A DNA stretch of 64,000 bases from Reichenbachiella sp. 5M10. Lineage in GTDB: Bacteria > Bacteroidota > Bacteroidia > Cytophagales > Cyclobacteriaceae. The notes under the pieces were generated by a model. It was not told where the DNA came from and made no database searches. It saw only the letters and a program-made list of their open reading frames with translations. Numbering within the stretch: position 1 is the stretch's first letter; each line of letters starts with the position of its first letter. This document shows positions 43,291-51,785 of this stretch, piece by piece. The position numbers and the translations under genes are program-made. The stretch is from positions 3,662,501-3,726,500 of the forward strand of contig NZ_MDGR01000007.1 of assembly GCF_002742335.1 (NCBI RefSeq), read 5' to 3'.

Positions 43291-45417
43291 ATGAAGTTAT
43301 CAACCAAGATACTGATTGGACTTTTTCTAGGAATCTTCACAGGCGTTTTTCTGGGAGAATACGCTGAACCTCTCCATTATATCGGTGATGCCTTCATCGG
43401 ATTGATGCAGATGACGGTCATGCCGTACATCCTCGTCTCTCTCCTCAGCAATATCGGAAAAGTAAAACTCAGTGAACAACGGGCACTCATCAAGAGTGCG
43501 GCTGTCGTTTTAGTGATTTTATTAATTTGCGGGCTCGGTGCGGTTTTTTTGCTCCCGATGTTTTTCCCTACTTGGGAGTCCTCATCCTTTTTCAGTTCGA
43601 ATCTCGTCACCCTGTCCGAGCCGCTCGACTATATCCGAATTTACATCCCTCACAACATCTTTGGCTCCTTAGCGGAAAACGTAGTTCCCGCGGTAGTGCT
43701 CTTCGCTATCATCGTCGGTGTAGCTCTCAACTCCATCCCCAACAACACCAAATTCATTCAAGCACTCGACGTATTTGGTGACGCGCTCAACATCGCCAAC
43801 AAACACATCGTCAAACTGACACCTTTTGGGATTTTTGGAATCGCTGCACACACCGCTGGTATGATGTCGCTCGACGAGCTCGGTCTCATCCAAGTCTATG
43901 TCGTCATCTATACGGTCGCTGTGGTGATCCTCGGATTGATATTCATTCCGCTTGTCGTCTCGGCGGTGACACCTTTCCGTTTCAAAGATTTCTTAAACAT
44001 CCCTCGAAGCACCTTGCTGACCATATTTGCAACAGGAAAAATCGTGATCCTCCTCCCTCAACTGATCGAAAACGTCAAAGAGCTTTTCAAAAAATACAAC
44101 TACGAAGACGACCAAATCGATTCATCCGCCGAACTCATGCTACCCTTGGCCTACCCCTTTCCCAATCTCGGCACGCTAGTTATCATGGTTTTCGTGCCTT
44201 TCGCAGCGTGGTTTGCTGGCAAGCCATTCACCGTCGGGGATCAATTTGGTTTCTTAGGTTCAGCACTGCTCAGCAGCTTCGTCGCTCCTATCACAGGCAT
44301 ACCCTTTTTGATGGACACGCTCAAACTGCCTCAAGATATCTTTCAGCTGTTCATCGTGAGTACAGCCTATACCGATCGCATCCGTGTAGTACTTGGCTCC
44401 ATCCACTTGTTTGGACTGACTGTCATTGCGATCGCCTACGCCCGAGGACTCGTCAAAATCCACGCACTCAAACTTACACGAGCCTTTGCCATCACAATAG
44501 GTCTTTCGTTGATTCTCTTGCTGCCATTCAAGTTTTTGATCGGGGAGTCATTTCAGGAATCTTTCGACAAATATGAATCATTCATGCAAATGGATATCAC
44601 CACGCCACGAGTGGTACAAGTCATACCCGACTCTACCGAATACTACATCCCCTCATCCATCCAAGCCATCCAAGAAAAGGGGTACGTCCGAGTAGGCTAT
44701 ATGTCCGACGCACTCCCTTACGTGTTTTTCAACGAGCACAACCGAAAAGTCGGACTGGATGTCGAGCTGATCAATCTATTTGCCTATGAGATGGGCATCA
44801 AACTACAGTGGATTCAAATCGACCGCTCCGAGATCACCCAGGCCATCAACGAGGGGCGTATCGATATTTTCGCATCGGGCGTACCTGTCTTGGTGGACAT
44901 CATGGACAAGGCGGAGTTCTCCGAACCTTACTCTGAGATGAACCTCTCATTGCTCATCAAAGACCACAAACGAGACAAGTACAAAGACATCAATCACATC
45001 ATCCAAAACGAGGAAGCTTATTTCGCCACCAACCAATCTGACTACCTCAAAACACGAATCACCGAAGAGCTACCAGGTACGCGCTTTGAGCAAGTGGAAT
45101 CTGTCCGTACCTTTGTGGAAGGAGACTCCAAAGCCGACGCGATGTTTTTCTCAGCAGAGGCGGGGTCGGCCTGGACCCTCGTCTATCCCGAATACTGCAT
45201 CATACACCCCGAAGGCCTACACATCAAAATGCCAGTCTCGTGGATGATGGCCAAAGACAACCTCGAACTGGTCCGGTTCATCAACAAATGGATCGAACTC
45301 AAACAATACGATGGCACCATCGATCAGCTATACTCCTATTGGATACTGGGCGAAGGTACCAAGAAAAAGGAGCCCAAGTGGTCCATCATCAGAAACGTCC
45401 TTCACTGGGTAGAATAA
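43291..45417 (+). CDS. Dicarboxylate symporter fused to a solute-binding domain
   Basis: A 708-residue two-part protein. Residues 1 to about 430 form a polytopic DAACS (GltP-like) transporter: KILIGLFLGIFTGVFLGEYA at the start and MQMTVMPYILVSLLSNIGK-like helix 2. Residues from about 455 are a periplasmic type-3 solute-binding domain (IQEKGYVRVGYMSDALPYVFFN, VGLDVELINLFAYEMG, INEGRIDIFASGV). The family's NMDGT motif and serine-rich hairpin are not seen; the equivalent places read LAYPFPNLG and FATGKIVILLP. Substrate specificity is therefore not predictable. It starts alone but is followed after 10 bases by the TRIC gene. Confidence 0.85.
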   Translation: MKLSTKILIGLFLGIFTGVFLGEYAEPLHYIGDAFIGLMQMTVMPYILVSLLSNIGKVKLSEQRALIKSAAVVLVILLICGLGAVFLLPMFFPTWESSSFFSSNLVTLSEPLDYIRIYIPHNIFGSLAENVVPAVVLFAIIVGVALNSIPNNTKFIQALDVFGDALNIANKHIVKLTPFGIFGIAAHTAGMMSLDELGLIQVYVVIYTVAVVILGLIFIPLVVSAVTPFRFKDFLNIPRSTLLTIFATGKIVILLPQLIENVKELFKKYNYEDDQIDSSAELMLPLAYPFPNLGTLVIMVFVPFAAWFAGKPFTVGDQFGFLGSALLSSFVAPITGIPFLMDTLKLPQDIFQLFIVSTAYTDRIRVVLGSIHLFGLTVIAIAYARGLVKIHALKLTRAFAITIGLSLILLLPFKFLIGESFQESFDKYESFMQMDITTPRVVQVIPDSTEYYIPSSIQAIQEKGYVRVGYMSDALPYVFFNEHNRKVGLDVELINLFAYEMGIKLQWIQIDRSEITQAINEGRIDIFASGVPVLVDIMDKAEFSEPYSEMNLSLLIKDHKRDKYKDINHIIQNEEAYFATNQSDYLKTRITEELPGTRFEQVESVRTFVEGDSKADAMFFSAEAGSAWTLVYPEYCIIHPEGLHIKMPVSWMMAKDNLELVRFINKWIELKQYDGTIDQLYSYWILGEGTKKKEPKWSIIRNVLHWVE

Positions 45418-45427
45418 CAAGCAAACT

Positions 45428-46030
45428 ATGGATTTCATATATACACTCAATTTAGTAGGTACGGTGGTCTTTGCCATATCCGGTGCACTGACCGCTTCGG
45501 ATTACAAAATGGACGGGTTTGGCTCTGTGGTCATTGCCTTCATCACCGCACTGGGAGGTGGCACCATTCGCGATCTCCTCCTCGACTACCATCCCATCGG
45601 GTGGGTCGGTGACCCCTACTACCTCTATGCGGTATTGATTGCGGTATTGCTGAGCTATTTGTTCAAGCGGTGGATCGTCAAGCTGCGACGCACCATGTTC
45701 TTATTTGATACGATTGGGATCGGATTATTCGCCGTGCTCGGCACCCAAAAAACCCTCGGGCTGGACATTCACTACAGCATCGCTATGATGATGGGGGTAA
45801 TATCTGCTGTATTTGGGGGAGTGATGAGAGATGTACTGATTGGGCGAGTGCCTTTGATTTTTCGTAAGGAAATCTATGCCACAGCGTGCCTCGCGGGAGT
45901 GATCATCTACGTTCTTCTCTTGCCGCTGGCTTTACCCTACTACTTGACACTGATTATTCCAATTACCTTCATCATGGTCATCCGACTATTGGCCGTCAAA
46001 TACGAATGGTCCCTGCCAGGTATCAAATAA
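45428..46030 (+). CDS. TRIC family trimeric cation channel
   Basis: A 200-residue membrane protein with about seven helices built from two repeats; the glycine-rich GALTASDYKMDGFGSVVIA/TALGGGTIRDLLL and GVISAVFGGVMRDVLIGRVP kinks are characteristic of the UPF0126/TRIC family. Members conduct K+ or related cations. It begins 10 bases after the symporter fusion and is probably co-transcribed. Its stop overlaps the convergent gene by eight bases. Confidence 0.92.
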   Translation: MDFIYTLNLVGTVVFAISGALTASDYKMDGFGSVVIAFITALGGGTIRDLLLDYHPIGWVGDPYYLYAVLIAVLLSYLFKRWIVKLRRTMFLFDTIGIGLFAVLGTQKTLGLDIHYSIAMMMGVISAVFGGVMRDVLIGRVPLIFRKEIYATACLAGVIIYVLLLPLALPYYLTLIIPITFIMVIRLLAVKYEWSLPGIK

Positions 46031-46556
46031 AAACTTGATACATCAACACGGCGATACGCAAAACAAACAACACATAAATCCAATAGATCTGACGGGTGAC
46101 AGCAGCAAGTGCCACGATCACTAGACTCAGAATACGAAACATCGTCTCAGACTCCAATACTCCATCGTACTGAAAATGTGCAGCAATGAACAACCCCAAT
46201 AGAATCATCAGCAAACGGTATTTGCTCTTGAAGTACTTTTGGGTATCGACGGACTTGAGATCCTCAGGAGTAAACACGTGCGAAATCGCCAAAAAAAGCA
46301 GGGGAGGCATAAGATACGACAGGAAAGTACCGTAGGACTGGAAGCTCTCATCGAGGTGCGAATAGAACTGGTAGAAGTTGTGAAAGGCAGTTTCTAGCAG
46401 GGCTACTCCTGTCAAAATAAAAGGCCAATAAGGCTGCTTATCCTCAAAAAAACGCCTCCAAGGAGACACCAGTTCGGCAATGGCTATGCCGTACAACAAC
46501 AGGGGAAGAATGGAGAAATACTCTTGTGGCTGCATATCTTTCTGATTTAGGCTCAA
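46023..46556 (-). CDS. Hypothetical polytopic membrane protein, 177 aa
   Basis: About five to six hydrophobic helices (ILPLLLYGIAIAELV, WPFILTGVALLETAF, FLSYLMPPLLFLAI, LLMILLGLFIAAHF and a C-terminal pair). No family is recognised. The start may be Met8 (46535, MQPQEYFS), which lies closer to the first helix. It is convergent with the TRIC gene. Confidence 0.65.
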   Translation of the reverse strand: MSLNQKDMQPQEYFSILPLLLYGIAIAELVSPWRRFFEDKQPYWPFILTGVALLETAFHNFYQFYSHLDESFQSYGTFLSYLMPPLLFLAISHVFTPEDLKSVDTQKYFKSKYRLLMILLGLFIAAHFQYDGVLESETMFRILSLVIVALAAVTRQIYWIYVLFVLRIAVLMYQVFI

Positions 46557-46715
46557 TAATAGTGTGCTCTCAAGAAGATACCAATGTCACTCAGGGCATA
46601 TAATCGGTAAAACACTTGAATTCCCATATTTGATTTGTCCCCTCTCCATCAAGTGAACTTGACCCAGGCCTAGGGACAAACAAAAAGGATCTTCGCCCTC
46701 CCTCTGCATAGTAAC

Positions 46716-46985
46716 TCAAGCCAAGAGAGGCATAGTCGTCTGGGGGCATACTTTATCCTCTAACATCTCACATATATACCCCGCAGCATGCATGGTATTG
46801 ATAATGCGCTCTGGATTCACCCGTTCTCCTTCGACCCGAAGTATACTGTGACCACAGGGAAAAGTAAGGTCTGTATCACTAAGGTCAAAATTGATTACCC
46901 ACTCCGCAAAATCTTTTTCAAAAACACTCATCATCTGTACTGCTTGAGCCTGATCCCGAATATCTGTCACAAAAACTTCTACCAT
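46716..46985 (-). CDS. Small hypothetical protein, possible HMA-like fold
   Basis: An 89-residue soluble protein. The pattern MVEVFVTDIRDQAQAVQMM ... INFDLSDTDLTFPCGHSILRVEGE ... ERIINTMHAAGYICEML resembles the beta-alpha-beta heavy-metal-associated fold but lacks the CxxC motif, so metal binding is doubtful. Transcribed alone. Confidence 0.55.
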   Translation of the reverse strand: MVEVFVTDIRDQAQAVQMMSVFEKDFAEWVINFDLSDTDLTFPCGHSILRVEGERVNPERIINTMHAAGYICEMLEDKVCPQTTMPLLA

Positions 46986-47457
46986 AATTTCGATTAGATT
47001 AAAAAATCAATTTCAACAAATGCAACAATATTGCAGTTATAAAACATTAGGTAAGACCTTACAACAACAAGGACACTATTTCTCCTGCTCCAAGTCTCTT
47101 GACAAGCACAGATTTCAATTCATCAATTGACTTATTAGTACGTACCCTTTATGCTTACAGCGCAGCAACAAAGACAAATGATACTTCAATAGACTTTAAA
47201 TTCTTTCTCAGTACACACTTTGTCTACCCTCCTTTATATTTTATACTTTTGGCTAGCACCTACTGGACAACCTGACAATGAAACGGTCCGCTACCAAACT
47301 AACATCATCATCATAGACGAGTCTGGACGAATGTCCCATCGCATAGATACCCTACTCAAGTCAACAATCGCAAAGGCGAATGGATTGCTGACATTCCAAA
47401 TCCCTTCTAGCAAGGGCAACATAATGCTATGTAAAAAAGAACATCACTCTAGACAAT
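46986..47457. other. Sparse intergenic region
   Basis: About 470 AT-rich bases between two reverse-strand genes. I see no RNA gene, terminator or repeat. The only candidate is a weak forward reading frame starting with TTG at 47220, listed separately. Confidence 0.5.
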
Positions 47458-47480
47458 CTAAAAGCGTTTCTCCCGAATGA
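47220..47480 (+). CDS. Doubtful small reading frame, 86 aa
   Basis: A TTG-started frame with a hydrophobic start (LLYILYFWLAP) that could be a signal peptide, then NETVRYQTNIIIIDESGRMS. It overlaps the end of the YwqK-repeat gene on the other strand, has no ribosome-binding site, no clear promoter and no recognised family. It is listed only because nothing else occupies the region. Confidence 0.2.
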   Translation: MSTLLYILYFWLAPTGQPDNETVRYQTNIIIIDESGRMSHRIDTLLKSTIAKANGLLTFQIPSSKGNIMLCKKEHHSRQSKSVSPE

Positions 47481-48723
47481 CCTTGCCACGTTTATTGTAG
47501 TAAGTCCATTCACCGGTGGCCTTATTGTCCTTGTACCGACCCGTAGATTCTAAGGCCCCATTGTCATAGTAATACTTCGCCTCTCCTTGGGCATAGCCAG
47601 CTACGAAGTTTTCTTCGGACTTGAGCGTACCATCTGGGTAGTAGCTGTAGCGAATCCCCGTACCTTTGTGTAGCGTGCCTTTGGACAGAGCTGTCCCTTT
47701 GGGCGTGTAGAAATCACTGACCTCCATCAAGTAGCCGTTGGACCAATTTTCGTCTTGCTTGAGCTGACCTGTCTCATAGAAGTGCCCCCATGGACCATTT
47801 TTCAAATCTAACTTGAAACTTCCGATAGACTTGAGTTTGCCACTCTCATAATACTCCATCCATTGTCCGACCTTCTGATCATGAAGATACTGTCCCTCCA
47901 GTTCTAGGGCGCCAGAAGCGTAAAAGTACTTCCAATGGTTTTGCTTGAGATCATTTCTGTACTCCCCCACGGAGTAGACGACTCCATTTTCGGTCATATT
48001 GATCCATACACCTTTTTTTTGCCCTGACACAAACTGCCCCTCGACGCTGAGTGTACCGTCGAGAAAATACTCTTTGTATGGGCCATTGAGTACTCCGTAT
48101 GCATAGGTAGCCCGCAAGCCCACCTGTCCGTTTTGGTTGTACTCGATATACTCTCCATGCAAATAGCCATTGAGGTAGTTTTCTTTGATAGACACTCCTC
48201 CATTGGCATAGTAGTATTCCCATTGTCCGACTGGCACATCCTTCTTGTACCGCTGCACGAATGTCCTGCGATTGTATTCATTGTACTCGATCCAGACGCT
48301 GTCCTTTTTGCCTTCGAGGTAGTACCCTGTGAGTGCCGCTCGGCCATTGGGGTAGAACTCTATGTACTCTCCGTCCAACTTGTTGTTTTTGAAAAAGGTC
48401 TGCATAATCGCCGACCCGTATTCATCGTATACGATATAGATCCCGTTCTTTTCTCCATTTTCAAGCTCGATCACTTCCGACGCACGATTGTTTTCATACA
48501 AGTACCATGTACTGTCGGGAGTACCGTCAGAAAAGTACCCACTTGCCACGTACTTGCCACGTGTATCCTTGTACACCCACAACCCCTGCTTGAACCCGTT
48601 GGTTTTCTTACCCGACCTCACCAATGAAGAATCAGAAAGAACCTGTAAATAAAAGTCCTGAGAAAAAGCAGTTGATGCTGCCAATAAAAACACCACTACG
48701 AGTGCACGTCGAATCCTATGCAT
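47458..48723 (-). CDS. Secreted YwqK/MORN-repeat protein
   Basis: A 421-residue exported protein: signal peptide MHRIRRALVVVFLLAASTAF, then more than a dozen tandem repeats of about 23 residues with the pattern G.W.EYY.NG.L...G.Y..G (for example GQWEYYYANGGVSIKENY and GEYIEYNQNGQVGLRATY). These are the MORN_2/YwqK type. Such repeats form extended beta surfaces. Automated pipelines often call them 'antitoxin', but no toxin gene is present. The function is unknown. Confidence 0.88.
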   Translation of the reverse strand: MHRIRRALVVVFLLAASTAFSQDFYLQVLSDSSLVRSGKKTNGFKQGLWVYKDTRGKYVASGYFSDGTPDSTWYLYENNRASEVIELENGEKNGIYIVYDEYGSAIMQTFFKNNKLDGEYIEFYPNGRAALTGYYLEGKKDSVWIEYNEYNRRTFVQRYKKDVPVGQWEYYYANGGVSIKENYLNGYLHGEYIEYNQNGQVGLRATYAYGVLNGPYKEYFLDGTLSVEGQFVSGQKKGVWINMTENGVVYSVGEYRNDLKQNHWKYFYASGALELEGQYLHDQKVGQWMEYYESGKLKSIGSFKLDLKNGPWGHFYETGQLKQDENWSNGYLMEVSDFYTPKGTALSKGTLHKGTGIRYSYYPDGTLKSEENFVAGYAQGEAKYYYDNGALESTGRYKDNKATGEWTYYNKRGKVIREKRF

Positions 48724-48782
48724 AATAAAAGAAATATCAGTTGGTTTATACGAATGAATGGGGGCAAGGGATATGTATCAAA

Positions 48783-49793
48783 CTACCAGCGAATCAAAGC
48801 AGAAGCCCATGTAAAACCACTGCCAAATGCAGCCAAACAAATCAGATCACCTTCTTTGACTTTACCTTCCTGCACAGCCTCACTCAACGCCAATGGGATA
48901 GATGCAGCCGTCGTATTGCCATATCTCTGTATGTTGTTGAACACCCGATCGTCTGGTAAATTCATTTGCTTCTGTATGAATTGACTGATCCGCAAATTGG
49001 CTTGATGAGGAATCAGCATATCTATTTGATCTGCGCTATACGCATTGGCCGTTAGTGCTTCTCCGATCACTTGCTGAAAACGCATCACTGCATTTTTAAA
49101 TACAAAATTCCCATTCATGTACGGGTAATAGCGGATATCCTCTGGATCGTTTCGTTCGATATAGTTGGGAATCCAATCGGTCGTCGCTGGTGCAATCAGC
49201 GCCAATTCTTCAGCATGTTGGCCCTCCGAGTGCAAGTGTGTCGATAGTACACCACGCCCCTGCTCCTCTGTCGCCTGCATCACCACGGCACCAGCTCCAT
49301 CTCCAAAAATCACCGACACACCCCTGCCACGAGTAGTCATATCCAATCCTCCACTATGCACTTCACTACCTACTACAAGGACCGTTTTATACATCCCCGT
49401 CTTGATGAACTGATCTGCGATCGAAAGCGAATAGATGAACCCAGAACACTGATTGCGAACATCCAATGCGCCGATTTCCTCTCGAAAACCGAGCTGCTGC
49501 TGCAACATGACTCCAGGTCCAGGGAAATAATAATCCGGACTCAATGTAGCAAACACAATGAAATCAATGTCATCCACGGCTATTCCTGCATTTTGGATAG
49601 CCATCCGTGCTGCTTTGGCACCCATCGTCGAGGTGGTATCCTCGCCCCCAGGCACGATGTGCCGGCGCTCTTTGATTCCCGTACGCTCTTGAATCCACGC
49701 ATCGTTGGTATCCATGAGCTTTTCCAAATCGGCATTTTTTACCACATTCTCGGGCACATAGTGTCCAGTCCCTATAATCCTAGCTTGCTTCAT
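48783..49793 (-). CDS. fabH: 3-oxoacyl-ACP synthase III
   Basis: KAS III starts fatty-acid synthesis by joining acetyl- or branched acyl-CoA to malonyl-ACP. The catalytic triad is seen: Cys116 in DVRNQCSGF, His in IPHQANLRI and Asn in RYGNTTAAS. I choose ATG 49793 (MKQARIIGTGHYVPE, 336 residues), which begins at the conserved first strand, over an ATG 20 codons upstream. It stands apart from plsX and rpmF, so it may be a second, dedicated copy serving another pathway (inference). Confidence 0.9.
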   Translation of the reverse strand: MKQARIIGTGHYVPENVVKNADLEKLMDTNDAWIQERTGIKERRHIVPGGEDTTSTMGAKAARMAIQNAGIAVDDIDFIVFATLSPDYYFPGPGVMLQQQLGFREEIGALDVRNQCSGFIYSLSIADQFIKTGMYKTVLVVGSEVHSGGLDMTTRGRGVSVIFGDGAGAVVMQATEEQGRGVLSTHLHSEGQHAEELALIAPATTDWIPNYIERNDPEDIRYYPYMNGNFVFKNAVMRFQQVIGEALTANAYSADQIDMLIPHQANLRISQFIQKQMNLPDDRVFNNIQRYGNTTAASIPLALSEAVQEGKVKEGDLICLAAFGSGFTWASALIRW

Positions 49794-49937
49794 GTCATTT
49801 CGTCTTATCCTTAGATACAATTGGCTTACTCCTCCAATCCACCCAAAAGGCAAAATAAGTCAATGCATTACCGTACCTAGCAAAATAGGTGCTAGATATT
49901 GATAATATAAAGGAGAAAAAAGAATAATCAAATGTGA

Positions 49938-50639
49938 CTAATCAAAAAGGGTATAGTTTCCAAGTTGATCGACTTGGGCTTGCGGCTTGATCAGGTCCTC
50001 CGAATTGTTGCTGATCATCGTGATATGCGGAGAGACGGGGTGATTGGACAGCTGGTTCACTCCCTCTTTGCTCGACAGGATCTCTAGGAGTTCGTCCGTC
50101 GAACTGTAATCATCGAGCCACTTGCGTTCCATGTCTTTGGGTAGCACAGCTGGCATTGACTCTCCAAACTCAGGCACATTCGCATAGTTGGCCACCTCCA
50201 CAAATTTGAACGTATAGTTGATCTTGCCATCCATGTCTTCGTACTCCTCCCATATCCCCGGCAGTGCGAGAATCGGCTCATGAGCCACATGAAAATAATG
50301 CGGGGTTTGACGTCTCTTACTGTATTGCTTCCATTGATAAAATCCATTGACTGGAATGATACAACGACGCTTATCGAGCGCATGACGAAGTGTAGTCGTC
50401 TGCACCAATTTATCTTGCGTCGCAGAGAGGAGTTTAGGAGAGATACTCTTATTGTTGGACCACTGCTTGTTGGTCCCCCAGTAAAAAAAAGAAATCCCCT
50501 TCTTGGAAGTGTTGACGATCACAGGAAGCTGCTGCGCTGGCGAAGCATTGTAGTTGGGCACTGTAAATTCCTCCCCTTCCAATCCAAACCGTTGGTTGAT
50601 GTCTTTGAAATCTGAGAATATGGCGTAGCGATCAATCAT
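49938..50639 (-). CDS. SRAP (HMCES/YedK-like) homologue without catalytic residues
   Basis: A 233-residue member of the SRAP family, which normally crosslinks to abasic DNA through Cys2. Recognisable parts are RYAIFSDFKDINQRFG, PNYNASPAQQLPVI, ALDKRRCIIPVNGFYQW and MPAVLPKDMERKWL. The start reads MIDRY in place of MCGRY, so Cys2 is absent. The family's NARxET motif reads SATQDK and the HDRMP histidine position reads GESMP. Asn98 and Glu131 remain. It overlaps the alpha/beta hydrolase stop by four bases, so the two are co-translated. Confidence 0.8.
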   Translation of the reverse strand: MIDRYAIFSDFKDINQRFGLEGEEFTVPNYNASPAQQLPVIVNTSKKGISFFYWGTNKQWSNNKSISPKLLSATQDKLVQTTTLRHALDKRRCIIPVNGFYQWKQYSKRRQTPHYFHVAHEPILALPGIWEEYEDMDGKINYTFKFVEVANYANVPEFGESMPAVLPKDMERKWLDDYSSTDELLEILSSKEGVNQLSNHPVSPHITMISNNSEDLIKPQAQVDQLGNYTLFD

Positions 50640-51601
50640 GAAATAGTCTTGGAAATAAAGTCAAAGGCACGCTGCTCGGACCAATACACGCCTTGTGTAC
50701 CGAACGAACTAAAACCTACATGACCTCCAAATTTAGGCATCTCAAAATAAACATTGTCGGATGTTTCAAAATTTGTTGTCTCATAGCACGACGGAGAGAG
50801 AAATGGATCGTTGAGAGCATTGACCACCAGTGTCGGAATTTTGATAGTTGGCACAAATCCCATCGAGCTACAGGTCGCATAATAATTGTCGGCCGTACCA
50901 AACCCATGCAAAGGAGCCGTCAGGCAATCGTCAAAGACGTAGACAGATCTTGCTTTGGCAATACGCACTAGATCTACTTTTCCCACCAGCAGTTCACTTT
51001 TTCTCCGTACTTTTTCTTTGAGTGCCTTCAAAAAACGTCGCGAATACACCCAATTGTGTCGTTTGTCGATCTCTGTCGCACATCCCGCCAGATCAAGAGG
51101 TACAGAAAACACCGCGGCAGTTTTGACCCGAGGGTCTACCTCGTACTCCCCCAGGTACTTCAAGGTCAAGTTGCCTCCGAGGCTAAAACCCGAAAGTGCC
51201 AACCCCTCGTATCCCCTGCCTAGAGCATACTGCACGACCTCATCCAAATCAGACGTAGCTCCACTATGATAAAATCGCTCCTGAAGGTTGGGCTCCCCAC
51301 TACACCCCCGGTAATTCCAAGCGATCACATCCCAACCCTCTGCAAAAAACTTATTCACCATCCCCAGTATATACGGGCGCTCGCTGTCCCCCTCCAGTCC
51401 ATGCGACACGATCAATAGTTTTTTGGCTCCTTGAGTATAACAATCCAAATCCAAAAAATCTTGATCACTCGTCTCCATTCTGACCCTCTTTTTCTTGGTT
51501 GGCCCTTTGATGCTACGCAATGTACTCGGCACGATCGTCTCCAGATGACGATTGATCAGCCATGAGGGACGCTTATAATTTGACTCTGGTATTAGTGGCA
51601 T
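50636..51601 (-). CDS. YheT-like alpha/beta hydrolase
   Basis: A 321-residue hydrolase of the YheT/ABHD1-3 group. The oxyanion region is LIVSHGLEGDSERPYI, the nucleophile elbow is LSGFSLGGNLTLKY, the acid is in NALNDPFLSP and the catalytic His in FGGHVGFSS. The N-terminal PSWLINRHLETIVPS is typical of the family. The substrate is unknown, probably a lipid or ester. The SRAP-like gene starts within its last four bases. Confidence 0.9.
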   Translation of the reverse strand: MPLIPESNYKRPSWLINRHLETIVPSTLRSIKGPTKKKRVRMETSDQDFLDLDCYTQGAKKLLIVSHGLEGDSERPYILGMVNKFFAEGWDVIAWNYRGCSGEPNLQERFYHSGATSDLDEVVQYALGRGYEGLALSGFSLGGNLTLKYLGEYEVDPRVKTAAVFSVPLDLAGCATEIDKRHNWVYSRRFLKALKEKVRRKSELLVGKVDLVRIAKARSVYVFDDCLTAPLHGFGTADNYYATCSSMGFVPTIKIPTLVVNALNDPFLSPSCYETTNFETSDNVYFEMPKFGGHVGFSSFGTQGVYWSEQRAFDFISKTIS

Positions 51602-51722
51602 TTAAAAAAACTACTTAGTTGCAAGCCTCAAATTTAGATTTTTTGAATTATCTACTCGATTCATTTTGAAAACTATACGTTTTGGGATTACTCCCAACGG
51701 CATTTCCAATTTTAGATCGGGA

Positions 51723-51730
51723 TATATTTG
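51723..51730 (+). promoter_or_regulatory. -7 promoter box of the E2 gene
   Basis: TATATTTG matches TAnnTTTG and lies 55 bases before the E2 start codon. No -33 element is clear. Confidence 0.45.
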
Positions 51731-51785
51731 AAATAAGGTGCTTTTAAAGCTAATTTAGCGGCTCGATTTTTAACTAATCAAAAAC

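Noticed and set aside
47458-48723. Toxin-antitoxin module (YwqK 'antitoxin')
   Set aside because: The repeats and signal peptide indicate an exported repeat protein, and no toxin gene is adjacent.
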